This document shows, piece by piece, positions 7,819-16,076 of a stretch of 23,600 nt of DNA. A program made the position numbers and the translations under genes. Location of the stretch: contig CAAGJN010000025.1 in the NCBI GenBank assembly GCA_900770255.1, positions 1-23,600 on the forward strand, in the 5' to 3' direction. Position 1 is the stretch's first letter; each line of letters opens with the position of its first letter. The notes under the pieces are model-generated. The model worked only from the letters and a program-made list of their open reading frames with translations. It had not been told where the DNA came from and searched no databases. Source of the stretch: Clostridia bacterium. GTDB taxonomy: Bacteria > Bacillota > Clostridia > Oscillospirales > Acutalibacteraceae.

Positions 7819-8919
7819 ATGTTCAGCCCCGAAAAATATACGCCCCCGAAGCTCGACTGCGAGCCTTTTTCATCGTACCCGAATGTCACGACTGAAAAGG
7901 CCGGAGACGGCTACATACCCGAAAACTTTTACGCAACGACCATCTATCCCGAATATTTCAAGATCAACGGCGAGTGGAAGATGCTCACGGGCAGCCGCAT
8001 GGACTGCTCGGTCGTTATCCGCGACGGTATGCCCTACGCCGTTGAGATGCGAAACATAAAGGAGGGCGACGAGGTCGTCGTCAACCGCACAGACGACGGC
8101 AGCAGCGGCATATTCGTCCACTCAGACGGCTTCTCCGCGCCCGGCGGCGACACGGATCAGGCCTTCGCCTTTCGCATGGGGCAGAGCCGCGAAACTTCAT
8201 ATTCGCGCGACTACGACCGCCTATATGACATCCTGCGCTACGACCGCGATCACGGCAAGATCGTCTGGGTGCTGGGCCCCGCCTGCGTGTTTGACTATGA
8301 CTCGCGAGCGGCCATGGAGTCGCTGATAAATCACGGCTTCTGCGACGCCCTGTTCGCGGGCAACGCACTTGCTACCCACGACCTTGAAGGCGATCTGTTC
8401 CACACGGGGCTCGGGCAGGATATCTACACAAAGCGCAATGTGCCGAACGGCCACTATCACCATCTGCACACGATAAATCTTGTGCGCAAGGCGGGCGGCA
8501 TCAAAAATTATGTTGAAAAAAACAACGTCAGAACCGGCATAATGCAGGCGCTCGTCAGGAACAACATTCCGTATGTACTCGCGGGCTCCATCCGCGACGA
8601 CGGCCCCCTGCCCGATGTCATACCGAACGTCTATGACGCACAGGACGCGATGCGCCGCCACACGAGCGAAGCGACTACCGTTATCGCTCTCGCAACGCAG
8701 CTTCACACCATAGCAACAGGAAACATGACGCCCTCTTACCAGGTTGTCGACGGCATTGTCAGACCAGTCTATTTCTATGTCGTTGACGTCTCGGAGTTCG
8801 CAGTCAACAAGCTCAAGGACAGAGGAAGCCTGAGCATTACGGGCGTTGTGACGAACATTCAGGATTTCATCGTCAACGCCGAGCGCAACCTCATCCCCCG
8901 CGAAAGCAAGGAAAGCTGA
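7819..8919 (+). CDS. LOR/SDH-type (AgrE/ArgZ C-terminal, TIGR00300-like) ornithine cyclodeaminase
   Basis: 366 aa from ATG 7819; AGGTGATC just upstream matches the 16S 3' end well, while an in-frame GTG at 7810 lies inside that site. The N-terminal third resembles the LOR/SDH region: FYATTIYPEYFKINGEW, then TGSRMDCSVVI and IKEGDEVVV. The rest carries WVLGPACVFDYDSR, FCDALFAGNALATHDLEGD, GHYHHLHTINLVRKAGGI, YVLAGSIRDDGPLPDVIPN and LATQLHTIATGN. These match my memory of the NAD-dependent domain of cyanobacterial AgrE/ArgZ and of its stand-alone archaeal homologue, which turn L-ornithine into L-proline plus ammonia. There is no arginine-dihydrolase domain, so ornithine would come from elsewhere. 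The gene is monocistronic with its own promoter and terminator. Substrate is inferred from the family. Confidence 0.8.
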   Translation: MFSPEKYTPPKLDCEPFSSYPNVTTEKAGDGYIPENFYATTIYPEYFKINGEWKMLTGSRMDCSVVIRDGMPYAVEMRNIKEGDEVVVNRTDDGSSGIFVHSDGFSAPGGDTDQAFAFRMGQSRETSYSRDYDRLYDILRYDRDHGKIVWVLGPACVFDYDSRAAMESLINHGFCDALFAGNALATHDLEGDLFHTGLGQDIYTKRNVPNGHYHHLHTINLVRKAGGIKNYVEKNNVRTGIMQALVRNNIPYVLAGSIRDDGPLPDVIPNVYDAQDAMRRHTSEATTVIALATQLHTIATGNMTPSYQVVDGIVRPVYFYVVDVSEFAVNKLKDRGSLSITGVVTNIQDFIVNAERNLIPRESKES

Positions 8920-8942
8920 GAAAGTAAAACGCAAAATCAAAG

Positions 8943-8981
8943 GCGCCTCAGAGCAAAGCATCGTTCTGAGGCGCTGTTTTA
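8943..8981 (+). terminator. Rho-independent terminator after the ornithine cyclodeaminase
   Basis: Perfect 10-bp stem GCGCCTCAGA (8943-8952) with TCTGAGGCGC (8965-8974), 12-nt loop, followed by TGTTTTA. Confidence 0.88.
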
Positions 8982-9030
8982 CAGGCCTGAAAAGGAAATT
9001 TAAAAAATATGAAAATACTTTAATTTTCGC

Positions 9031-9059
9031 TTGACAAAGAGTCTGCTCTTTGCTATAAT
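9031..9059 (+). promoter_or_regulatory. Consensus sigma-A promoter of tRNA-Gly
   Basis: TTGACA (9031-9036), 17-bp spacer, TATAAT (9054-9059): both hexamers are exact consensus. The -10 ends 13 bp before the mature tRNA 5' end. Confidence 0.93.
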
Positions 9060-9072
9060 CTCTCTTGCAGTT

Positions 9073-9148
9073 GCGGATGTAGCTCATCCGGTAGAGCGCC
9101 ACCTTGCCAAGGTGGAGGTAGCGAGTTCGAGCCTCGTCATCCGCTCCA
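9073..9148 (+). tRNA. tRNA-Gly(GCC)
   Basis: 76 nt including encoded CCA. The acceptor stem is GCGGATG with CATCCGC, discriminator T, then CCA. The anticodon stem is CACCT/AGGTG around loop TTGCCAA, giving anticodon GCC, which reads GGC and GGU. The T-arm has the GTTCGAG loop. It is a single-gene unit with its own consensus promoter and terminator. Confidence 0.97.
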
Positions 9149-9150
9149 GA

Positions 9151-9188
9151 ACCGCCCTCGTTGTGAATACAGCGAGGGCGGTTTTATT
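9151..9188 (+). terminator. Rho-independent terminator of tRNA-Gly
   Basis: Perfect 10-bp stem ACCGCCCTCG (9151-9160) with CGAGGGCGGT (9173-9182), 12-nt loop, then TTTATTTATTTTT. It starts 2 nt after the CCA. Confidence 0.93.
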
Positions 9189-9194
9189 TATTTT

Positions 9195-9776
9195 TCAGTC
9201 TTTTACAAACAGGCCGTGACGGGTGCAGTAAAAATAATACTTTCCGCCGTAGAGCGCGGGGAGCAGAACCTCCGAGCCCTGTTCGGGATAGAGCCTTATG
9301 AGCATCACCCGGTCGCACGCAGCATATGCGGCGAACGCTATGTGGTGCTCTTTTTTCATCTCATGCTCAAACGTCAGATATATTCCGCCGTCCGTGCGCT
9401 CGATGCTGATGTCGTGTTCCCCGCAAGCCTTTTTCGCCTGCAGCGCCTCAAGCTTTCTGCCGCAGCAGGAGACTTCCGCGTCGCCCGTGCCGGTGAGTAC
9501 TGCGCCGCATTCGGGGCAGACGAAAAATTTTATTTTTTTCATGTTGCCCGTGTCGGCGCAGTTGTCCTTTATCTCGCCGTGAAGCAGCCCCTCGGCATTC
9601 ACTCCGAGCGCACAGCTCAGCTCGTTTATCAGCGACACGTCGGGATATCCAAGCCCGCGTTCCCACTTTGACACAGCCTGAACACTTACGCCGATCTTAT
9701 CTGCAAGCTCACTCTGGGTCATCCCTTTTTCTGTTCGCAGCCTTCTTATCAGACCGCCGGATCTTTTGCAGTCCAT
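9195..9776 (-). CDS. XRE helix-turn-helix fused to a desulfoferrodoxin-like (superoxide reductase fold) domain
   Basis: 193 aa, ATG 9776 after GAGGTGAT. Residues 1-67: XRE domain (LIRRLRTEKGMTQSELADKI, then VSVQAVSKWERG). Residues 79-112: zinc-ribbon/desulforedoxin-like Cys4 site, Cys87-x2-Cys90 and Cys104-Cys105, the pattern of desulfoferrodoxin centre I. Residues 115-193: a neelaredoxin/superoxide-reductase-like domain with all five centre II ligands in order: His121, His138, His144 (spaced H-x5-H), Cys184 and His187 (C-x2-H in YCTRHGLF). The Lys next to the first His, which helps catalysis in true superoxide reductases, appears to be Glu120, so sensing seems likelier than turnover. Inferred role: an iron- or superoxide-responsive repressor or activator. 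It has its own promoter behind yibE/F and converges on tRNA-Gly. Confidence 0.88.
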   Translation of the reverse strand: MDCKRSGGLIRRLRTEKGMTQSELADKIGVSVQAVSKWERGLGYPDVSLINELSCALGVNAEGLLHGEIKDNCADTGNMKKIKFFVCPECGAVLTGTGDAEVSCCGRKLEALQAKKACGEHDISIERTDGGIYLTFEHEMKKEHHIAFAAYAACDRVMLIRLYPEQGSEVLLPALYGGKYYFYCTRHGLFVKD

Positions 9777-9793
9777 GTTATCACCTCATGGAA

Positions 9794-9822
9794 ATAATAA
9801 CATCGGCGAGGGACTTGTTCAA
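9794..9822 (-). promoter_or_regulatory. Sigma-A promoter of the HTH-desulfoferrodoxin gene, -35 on the yibE/F stop codon
   Basis: Minus strand: TTGAAC (9817-9822), 17-bp spacer, TATTAT (9794-9799). The -35 covers the TGA of the upstream yibE/F gene. An 8-bp palindrome GAACGTTC (9824-9831) abuts the -35 and could be an operator, though so short a palindrome can occur by chance. Confidence 0.75.
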
Positions 9823-10991
9823 TGAACGTTCCGTTTAATTCTGTTTACTGGCTTAAGGCACAGAACAGTCGTCACCGCCGTCAGCGGCAGGGCTGCCAAA
9901 ATACCGATCGAACCCGAGAGCGCCTGCAGGATCTCGACTGCGATCTGCTCCCTGTTGATTATCTGGCCGACGTTGTTGCTGTAGATCACCATAAGCAGCA
10001 TGCAGCACAGCGACGAGCCGATATAGGCAAGCACAAGCGTGTTTGCCATCGTACCCATGATGTCGCGGCCGATCGAAAAGCCTGATTTGAGCAGCTCGCG
10101 CGCGGGCAGATCGGGCGATTTTTCGTTTATCTCGCACAGCGACGAGGCAATGGACATCGCAACATCCATCACCGCGCCGAGCGCTCCGACGATTATCATA
10201 GCAAATATGACCGCCTTAAGATCGATCGGATCCTCCGGGTGAAGATTGTAGAGATAGAGCCACTCGGAGTCGAGCACACCCGTCATTTTTATACTGCCGC
10301 GCAGCAGCAGCTCGAGCGCGCCCGCCACCAACACGCCGCCGACGCAGCCCACGCCTGCGGCAAGGCTCTTTATGCTCATTCCCTCAATGAGCATGAGCGT
10401 CATTGCGGTGATGTATACGCAGGTCATTATCGACCATAAATAGATATTCCGGCCGTTGAGTATGGCGGGAATCAGATTGACAAACACCGCCATACAGGTA
10501 AACACGAGCGAGATTATCGTGTCAAGTCCCTTCTTTCGCCCGAATATCAAAACGAGCAGGAAGAAGAAGGCGCACAGTATTACAAGCGGCGTAATCCGCA
10601 TGAAATCGGACAGATAGTAGTCTGCCGTGCCCTCGCGGTTGGGCTCATAAACGAGGTTGACCTTATCGCCGGCTTCGACGTCGGGCTGCGGCAGGCCGTA
10701 GAGCATGTCCATCTCCTGCACCGCATAGAGCGTCTTGCCACGCACCTCGCCGGATGTGGCCTTCGCCTCAAAGTAAATATACTTCATCGTCACCTGCGTG
10801 CCGTCGTCGCTGTCGTAGATCTCCTCTTGACCCGTGATGCGCAGCACCTTGGCACGCACGTTGACCGTGTCGTACTGATCGCCGAAAACTCCGTCGCCGA
10901 CGGCGACCTTATACGCGACGAGCAGATAGATCAGCGACAGGATTATTGTTGAAATATATACTATTATTCTTTTTTTCTTCACCTTATCCAA
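9819..10991 (-). CDS. YibE/F family integral membrane protein
   Basis: 390 aa, probable TTG start at 10991 with GGGGA 6 nt upstream; a GTG three codons on is the alternative. One N-terminal membrane segment (residues 9-28) is followed by an extracytoplasmic beta-rich region of about 100 residues (VNVRAKVLRITGQEE and on), then about seven membrane segments from residue 133. The family signature is clear: GALGAVMDVAMSIASSLCEI, then LLKSGFSIGRDIMGTMANTLVLAYIGSSL. The YibE/F family is common in Firmicutes and has no established biochemical function; a transport role is often guessed. Its start lies 15 nt past the stop of the flavoprotein gene, so the two form an operon. Confidence 0.92.
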   Translation of the reverse strand: MDKVKKKRIIVYISTIILSLIYLLVAYKVAVGDGVFGDQYDTVNVRAKVLRITGQEEIYDSDDGTQVTMKYIYFEAKATSGEVRGKTLYAVQEMDMLYGLPQPDVEAGDKVNLVYEPNREGTADYYLSDFMRITPLVILCAFFFLLVLIFGRKKGLDTIISLVFTCMAVFVNLIPAILNGRNIYLWSIMTCVYITAMTLMLIEGMSIKSLAAGVGCVGGVLVAGALELLLRGSIKMTGVLDSEWLYLYNLHPEDPIDLKAVIFAMIIVGALGAVMDVAMSIASSLCEINEKSPDLPARELLKSGFSIGRDIMGTMANTLVLAYIGSSLCCMLLMVIYSNNVGQIINREQIAVEILQALSGSIGILAALPLTAVTTVLCLKPVNRIKRNVH

Positions 10992-11006
10992 AATATTTCC
11001 CCGCTT

Positions 11007-12335
11007 TTATATCTCCCTGCCGAACGCTCTCGAATATTTTTTCTGCCAGACGGAAAATGTCTCGGGGTCATATGCGGCAGGCATATTTTTTGCCGTGCGT
11101 ATCTGAATGTCTATCTTTGCGAGCAGCCCGCACAGCGCCATAAGCAGCGGAAGCTGCGATGCGCCGCGCGTCGCCTTCTGAATAACGGAAGACGGAGTAA
11201 GCTTGACGATCTCACCGACGCAGCTTCGTTTTAGATCCTCCTCGCTGAGCACCCCTTTGTTAAACAGGAACGAAATTTTATCTGCGGGGGCGTTGAGCAG
11301 CCAGTTTTTGAGCATCTCAACTCCGCTGAACTTCGCGCCCATCTCCTGCATAAAGCGGCGCTGATAGCGGTAGAGGTTAGCGCTGCAAAACGGCTCTGAG
11401 CCACCGCTCGCAATCGTCTCCGAAAGTATCTTCGCCGCCCTGATTCCGCTCGCCATGCCGCTGCCGAGCATCGGAATTGTCATGAACGCGCTGTCGCCGA
11501 GCAGAACATAGCCGTCCGCAAACATCTTTGATATGGGACATCTGACAGGGATTGTACACATCCTGTCTCCGCGCACGACCGTGTCGCCGATGATAGGATT
11601 ATCCTTTTTCAAAGCGTCGTATGCGCGGTCGAACGAAGTCTTATCGAGCTTGTCGATGCGCCCGATGAGGAGGTTGACCGTATCCGACGGCTGATCCCAT
11701 ATGCACCAGGAGATACCCGCCTCGCCCAAGTGCTTTAAGTACGCCTTGTTCGTATGTTCGGGATCGGGGACGCCCGGGGCTCGCGTCACAAATGCTCGCC
11801 ATGCGCGGAAAAGATCTCCGTTTTCCGTCTCGCGCTGAATTCCGAAAGAATCGGGCAGGCTTCTGCGGCATTCGGACGTAGCGCCCGAAATGTCAACAAC
11901 AAGGTCGGCGGGCACAAGCTCCCCGCTCTCGAGCTCAACTCCGGTCACTCGCTCGTTTTCGATCGTCACACGCTTTGCCGGAGCGCTATAGTGAAACTCA
12001 GCATAGCCCTGAGCACGGGAATACAGATAGTCGTTAAACTTGCGGCGCTCTATCGACCAGTCTACACGCTCGGGATCCTGATGTATGCGCGTTGTGCTCT
12101 TTTCATCGGGTGAAACGAAGCTCCAGTCGCCCTTCGGGAACCAAAACTGCTCCTCCGGCAGCGGAATATTTGCCGCTTCAAACGCCGACGGGTGCATATC
12201 GTCGTGCCAGTCATAAGCTACGTCCCCGCGCGCCTCCTTTTCATATACATCCACATCAAAACCCTGCTCACCGAGCAGCCGTGCGAGCACAAGCGCCGAC
12301 TGGTTCGCCCCGATTATTACGATGTGTTTTCCCAT
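11007..12335 (-). CDS. FAD-dependent oxidoreductase, geranylgeranyl-reductase / aromatic-monooxygenase-like
   Basis: 442 aa, ATG 12335 with AAAGGAG 8 nt upstream. The N-terminus is a Rossmann FAD-binding motif (HIVIIGANQSALVLARLL) ending in the acidic DVDVYEKEA. The second FAD motif is GYVLLGDSAFMTIPMLGSGM (about 283-302), the form seen in the p-hydroxybenzoate hydroxylase/geranylgeranyl reductase superfamily. A C-terminal stretch of about 110 residues has no assigned domain. In strict anaerobes such proteins more often reduce polyprenyl or other double bonds than use O2, so a reductase is likelier than a monooxygenase; this is inference. It is the first gene of an operon with yibE/F, which could mean that it acts on a membrane lipid or quinone-like substrate. 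It has a promoter at 12378-12405. Confidence 0.8.
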   Translation of the reverse strand: MGKHIVIIGANQSALVLARLLGEQGFDVDVYEKEARGDVAYDWHDDMHPSAFEAANIPLPEEQFWFPKGDWSFVSPDEKSTTRIHQDPERVDWSIERRKFNDYLYSRAQGYAEFHYSAPAKRVTIENERVTGVELESGELVPADLVVDISGATSECRRSLPDSFGIQRETENGDLFRAWRAFVTRAPGVPDPEHTNKAYLKHLGEAGISWCIWDQPSDTVNLLIGRIDKLDKTSFDRAYDALKKDNPIIGDTVVRGDRMCTIPVRCPISKMFADGYVLLGDSAFMTIPMLGSGMASGIRAAKILSETIASGGSEPFCSANLYRYQRRFMQEMGAKFSGVEMLKNWLLNAPADKISFLFNKGVLSEEDLKRSCVGEIVKLTPSSVIQKATRGASQLPLLMALCGLLAKIDIQIRTAKNMPAAYDPETFSVWQKKYSRAFGREI

Positions 12336-12377
12336 TTCTTTCGCTCCTTTCGGACGATATAGACAATATATATTTAA

Positions 12378-12405
12378 ATTATACCATAGAGGCGAAAAAA
12401 GTAAA
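12378..12405 (-). promoter_or_regulatory. Sigma-A promoter of the flavoprotein-yibE/F operon
   Basis: Minus strand: TTTACT (12400-12405), 16-bp spacer, TATAAT (12378-12383), about 43 bp upstream of ATG 12335. It lies just past the PFOR terminator. Confidence 0.7.
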
Positions 12406-12419
12406 TCGACAATCTAAAC

Positions 12420-12451
12420 AAAAACCGCCGCGGCTTTTTATACCGCGGCGG
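12420..12451 (-). terminator. Rho-independent terminator after PFOR
   Basis: Minus strand: perfect 9-bp GC stem CCGCCGCGG with CCGCGGCGG (12425-12433 and 12443-12451), 9-nt loop, then TTTTT (12424-12420). It lies 24 bp past the PFOR stop. Confidence 0.92.
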
Positions 12452-12475
12452 AAAACAAACCTTGTTTATTTTTTA

Positions 12476-15400
12476 TCAGTCAGCCTTCGGAGCATAGAGG
12501 TCCTTGAGTCTGAGCAGGTGCTCATATCTCTCGACGCTCTTGACCTCAGCTTCGCTGAAGAGTTCCTCGGCGCGCTCGGGGAACGAGCGGGTCAGTGAGG
12601 AATAGCGCGCCTCGTTGAGCAGGAAGTTGCGATACTCTTCGGTGACGGGCTGCTTGCTGTCGATAATGAAGGGATTCTTGCCCTGAGCCTTAAGAGCGGG
12701 GTTGAAGCGGAACATGTTCCAGTAGCCGCACTCGACAGCTCTCTTCATCTCCTTCTGGCAGTTGACCATGCCGCCCTTGATGGAGTGCATCTCGCAGGGT
12801 GCATAGGCGATAACGATCGACGGGCCCGGATAAGCCTCAGCCTCTTCAATAGCCTTGATCGTCTGGTTCATGTTGGCACCCATGGCGATCTGAGCAACAT
12901 AGACATAGCCGTAGCTCATTGCGATCTCGGCAAGGCTCTTCTTGGCGATCGACTTACCTGCGGCCGCGAACTGAGCAACCTGACCGATCTGAGAGGCCTT
13001 AGACGCCTGTCCGCCGGTGTTGGAGTAAACCTCGGTGTCAAAGACCATGATGTTGACATTCTCGCCGGAAGCAAGGACGTGATCAACACCGCCGAAGCCG
13101 ATGTCGTATGCCCAACCGTCGCCGCCGAAGATCCAGACGGACTTTTTGGAGAGGAACTCCTTATTATCAACGATATCCTTGCAAATATCGCAGTCGATGC
13201 CCTTGAGAGCCTCTGCGAGAGCATCAGCGGCAGCACCGTTTGTCTTGACGTCGTCCTTGGTGTCAAGGAACGCCTTTGCAGCAGCCTTAACTTCATCGGA
13301 CGCCTTGTCGGACTCGACTATAGCCTCGACCTTGGCAATGAGTCTGTTGCGAACCGCGTTCTGACCGAGGAGCATACCGAAGCCGTGCTCTGCGTTGTCC
13401 TCGAACAGGGAGTTGGCCCATGCGGGGCCGTGGCCGTTCTTGTCAGTGGTATAGGGTGATGTAGCCGCGGGGCCGCCCCAAATGGACGAGCAGCCGGTGG
13501 CGTTAGAAATATACATCTTATCGCCGAAGAGCTGAGTGATCAGACGGGCATAAGCGGTCTCGGCGCAGCCTGCGCAGGAGCCGGAGAACTCAAGCAGCGG
13601 AGTCTTGAACTGACTGCCGATAACGGTGCCGTCTGCAACGTCGTCCTTGACGGAGACGTTTTCGACCATGTAATCGAACACGGGCTGCTTTGCATCCTGA
13701 CTCTCGCGGGAGACCATCTTGAGGGAGTTTGTCGGGCATACGCCAACGCACACGCCGCAGCCCATGCAGTCAAGCGGAGAAACAGCGAGGCTGTACTTGT
13801 AGACGCCCTTGCCCTTGCCGGCCTTCTTGTCAACAATAACCGAGCCCTCGGGAGCGTTAGCAGCCTCTTCCTCGGTGAGGAGATAGGGACGGATAGTAGC
13901 GTGCGGGCAGACGAAGGCGCACTGGTTGCACTGCGCGCAGGTCTCTGCGTTCCACTCGGGAACCATGACCGCGACGCCGCGCTTCTCATAGGCGGATGCG
14001 CCCTGCTCAAAGGTGCCGTCTGCGTGATCCATAAAAGCGGAAACGGGAAGCGAATCGCCGTTCATGAGACCCACGGGTTTCATAATGGAATCGACCATCT
14101 TGACAAGCTTTTCGGGGCCCTTCTCGCAGACAGCCTCCGGCTCATCCTTTGCGTCAGCCCAGTCTGCGGGGACGTCGATCTTGACGTACGCAGTAGCGCC
14201 GGCATCGATAGCCTTCTCGTTCATCTCGACTATCTCTTTGCCCTTCTTCATGAACTTCTGAGCCTTTTCCTTCATGTAGCCGATAGCCTCGTCAACGGGA
14301 AGGACCTTAGCAAGGGAGAAGAATGCGGACTGGAGAACTGTATTTGTACGCTTGCCGAGGCCGATCTTTGCGGCGATGTCGATAGCGTTGACTGTATAGA
14401 GCTGGATGTTGTTTCTGGCGATGTAGCGCTTTGCCTCTGCAGGCATCTTCTCGCTGAGCTCGTCGGCATCCCACTGGCAGTTGATAAGGAATACGCCGCC
14501 GGGCTTGACGTCGTTGACCATCTTGTAGCCCTTCTCAACATATGAGGGGTTGTGGCAGGCGACGAAGTCGGCCTTGTTGATATAATAGGGGCTCTTTATC
14601 GGGCTGTCGCCGAAACGAAGGTGGGAGATAGTGATACCGCCCGTCTTCTTTGAGTCATACTGGAAATAAGCCTGAACATACTTGTCGGTATGATCGCCGA
14701 TGATCTTGATGGAGTCCTTGTTCGCGCCGACTGTACCGTCGCCGCCGAGACCCCAGAACTTGCACTCGATAGTGCCGGGAGCTGCGGTGTTCGGAGCTTC
14801 CTTCTCCTCGAGCGAAAGGTGAGTGACGTCATCATTTATGCCGATGGTAAACTGGTTCTTGGGCTCGTCCTTCTTGAGCTCGTCATAGACAGCAAACACG
14901 CTTGAAGGCGGAGTATCCTTGGAACCGAGGCCGTAGCGGCCGCCGCAGACCTTTGCGTTCACGCCCTTTGTTGCAAGTGCGGTGACAACATCAAGATAGA
15001 GAGGCTCGCCGAGAGCGCCGGGCTCCTTGGTTCTGTCAAGAACAGCGATCTTCTTCGCGGTTGCGGGAATAGCTGCGACGAGTCTGTCAGCGGAGAAGGG
15101 TCTGTAAAGGCGAACCTTGACAAGGCCGACCTTCTCGCCCTGAGCGGTGAGGTAGTCGATAACTTCCTCTGCGACGTCACAGATGGAGCCCATAGCGACG
15201 ATGACTCTGTCAGCGTCGGGAGCGCCGTAATAGTTGAAGGGCTTATAGTTCGTGCCTATCTTGGCGTTGACCTTGTCCATGTACTCCTCAACGATGTCGG
15301 GGATAGCGTCGTAGTACTTGTTGCAGGCCTCACGGTGCTGGAAGAAGATATCTCCGTTCTCGTGGGAGCCGCGCATTACGGGGCGCTCTGGGTTGAGAGC

Positions 15401-16018
15401 GCGCTTTCTGAACGCCTCAACAGCGTCCATATCGCACATCTCCTTGAGATCCTCATAGTCCCAGACTTCGATCTTCTGGATCTCATGGGAAGTGCGGAAG
15501 CCGTCGAAGAAGTTGATAAAAGGAACGCGGCCCTTGATAGCTGCGAGGTGTGCAACAGCGCCGAGGTCCATGACCTCCTGCGGGTTGGTCTCAGCGAGCA
15601 TAGCAAAGCCGGTCTGACGGCATGCATATACATCGGAATGGTCGCCGAATATGTTCAGAGCGTGAGAAGCCACGCATCTTGCGGAGACGTGGAAAACTGC
15701 GGGAAGCAGCTCGCCGGCGATCTTGTACATATTGGGGATCATGAGCAGCAGTCCCTGGGAAGCGGTGTAGGTGGTGGTAAGCGCACCTGCCGCCAGAGAA
15801 CCGTGTACGGTTCCGGCTGCGCCTGCTTCGGACTGCATCTCGGCAACCTTAACGGTGGTGCCGAAAATGTTTTTCAGGCCCTTTGCCGACCACTGATCGA
15901 CATAGTCAGCCATGGGGCTCGAGGGGGTTATCGGGTAGATACCGGCAACCTCAGTGAACGCGTACGACACATGCGCTGCCGCATTGTTGCCGTCCATGCT
16001 CTTCATTTTTCTTGCCAT
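12476..16018 (-). CDS. nifJ: Pyruvate:ferredoxin (flavodoxin) oxidoreductase
   Basis: 1180 aa from ATG 16018, with GGGAGG 8 nt upstream; the frame extends to 16099 but that would include the promoter. It oxidises pyruvate with CoA to acetyl-CoA and CO2, reducing ferredoxin, the central step of clostridial fermentation. Domains in order: pyruvate-binding N-terminus (TEVAGIYPITPSSPMADYVD); transketolase-like domain II; gamma subunit-like region; two-[4Fe-4S] ferredoxin domain with CAQCNQCAFVCP (from Cys694) and CMGCGVCVGVCP (from Cys751); TPP-binding C-terminus with GDGWAYDIGFGG (about 964) and VYSNTGGQASKAS. Cysteines for the TPP-proximal cluster are in CAGCAETAY, NATGCSSIWGG and APCEMHS. This is the full-length homodimeric type, about 1170-1200 aa. 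Monocistronic, with its own promoter and terminator. Confidence 0.98.
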   Translation of the reverse strand: MARKMKSMDGNNAAAHVSYAFTEVAGIYPITPSSPMADYVDQWSAKGLKNIFGTTVKVAEMQSEAGAAGTVHGSLAAGALTTTYTASQGLLLMIPNMYKIAGELLPAVFHVSARCVASHALNIFGDHSDVYACRQTGFAMLAETNPQEVMDLGAVAHLAAIKGRVPFINFFDGFRTSHEIQKIEVWDYEDLKEMCDMDAVEAFRKRALNPERPVMRGSHENGDIFFQHREACNKYYDAIPDIVEEYMDKVNAKIGTNYKPFNYYGAPDADRVIVAMGSICDVAEEVIDYLTAQGEKVGLVKVRLYRPFSADRLVAAIPATAKKIAVLDRTKEPGALGEPLYLDVVTALATKGVNAKVCGGRYGLGSKDTPPSSVFAVYDELKKDEPKNQFTIGINDDVTHLSLEEKEAPNTAAPGTIECKFWGLGGDGTVGANKDSIKIIGDHTDKYVQAYFQYDSKKTGGITISHLRFGDSPIKSPYYINKADFVACHNPSYVEKGYKMVNDVKPGGVFLINCQWDADELSEKMPAEAKRYIARNNIQLYTVNAIDIAAKIGLGKRTNTVLQSAFFSLAKVLPVDEAIGYMKEKAQKFMKKGKEIVEMNEKAIDAGATAYVKIDVPADWADAKDEPEAVCEKGPEKLVKMVDSIMKPVGLMNGDSLPVSAFMDHADGTFEQGASAYEKRGVAVMVPEWNAETCAQCNQCAFVCPHATIRPYLLTEEEAANAPEGSVIVDKKAGKGKGVYKYSLAVSPLDCMGCGVCVGVCPTNSLKMVSRESQDAKQPVFDYMVENVSVKDDVADGTVIGSQFKTPLLEFSGSCAGCAETAYARLITQLFGDKMYISNATGCSSIWGGPAATSPYTTDKNGHGPAWANSLFEDNAEHGFGMLLGQNAVRNRLIAKVEAIVESDKASDEVKAAAKAFLDTKDDVKTNGAAADALAEALKGIDCDICKDIVDNKEFLSKKSVWIFGGDGWAYDIGFGGVDHVLASGENVNIMVFDTEVYSNTGGQASKASQIGQVAQFAAAGKSIAKKSLAEIAMSYGYVYVAQIAMGANMNQTIKAIEEAEAYPGPSIVIAYAPCEMHSIKGGMVNCQKEMKRAVECGYWNMFRFNPALKAQGKNPFIIDSKQPVTEEYRNFLLNEARYSSLTRSFPERAEELFSEAEVKSVERYEHLLRLKDLYAPKAD

Positions 16019-16076
16019 TATATGTTCCTCCCTAAGTTTTATAAACGTATGGCAGTGGTCAAATGACACCGCAAAT

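Noticed and set aside
8221..9102. 293-aa minus-strand open frame over the ornithine cyclodeaminase
   Set aside because: Wholly antisense to a gene with clear family motifs, and it also crosses the terminator and tRNA promoter; no ribosome site, unnatural composition. Codon-bias artefact.
15335..16066. 243-aa plus-strand open frame antisense to PFOR, with others at 12785-13459 and 13901-14545
   Set aside because: All shadow the strongly supported PFOR frame; no Shine-Dalgarno or domain.
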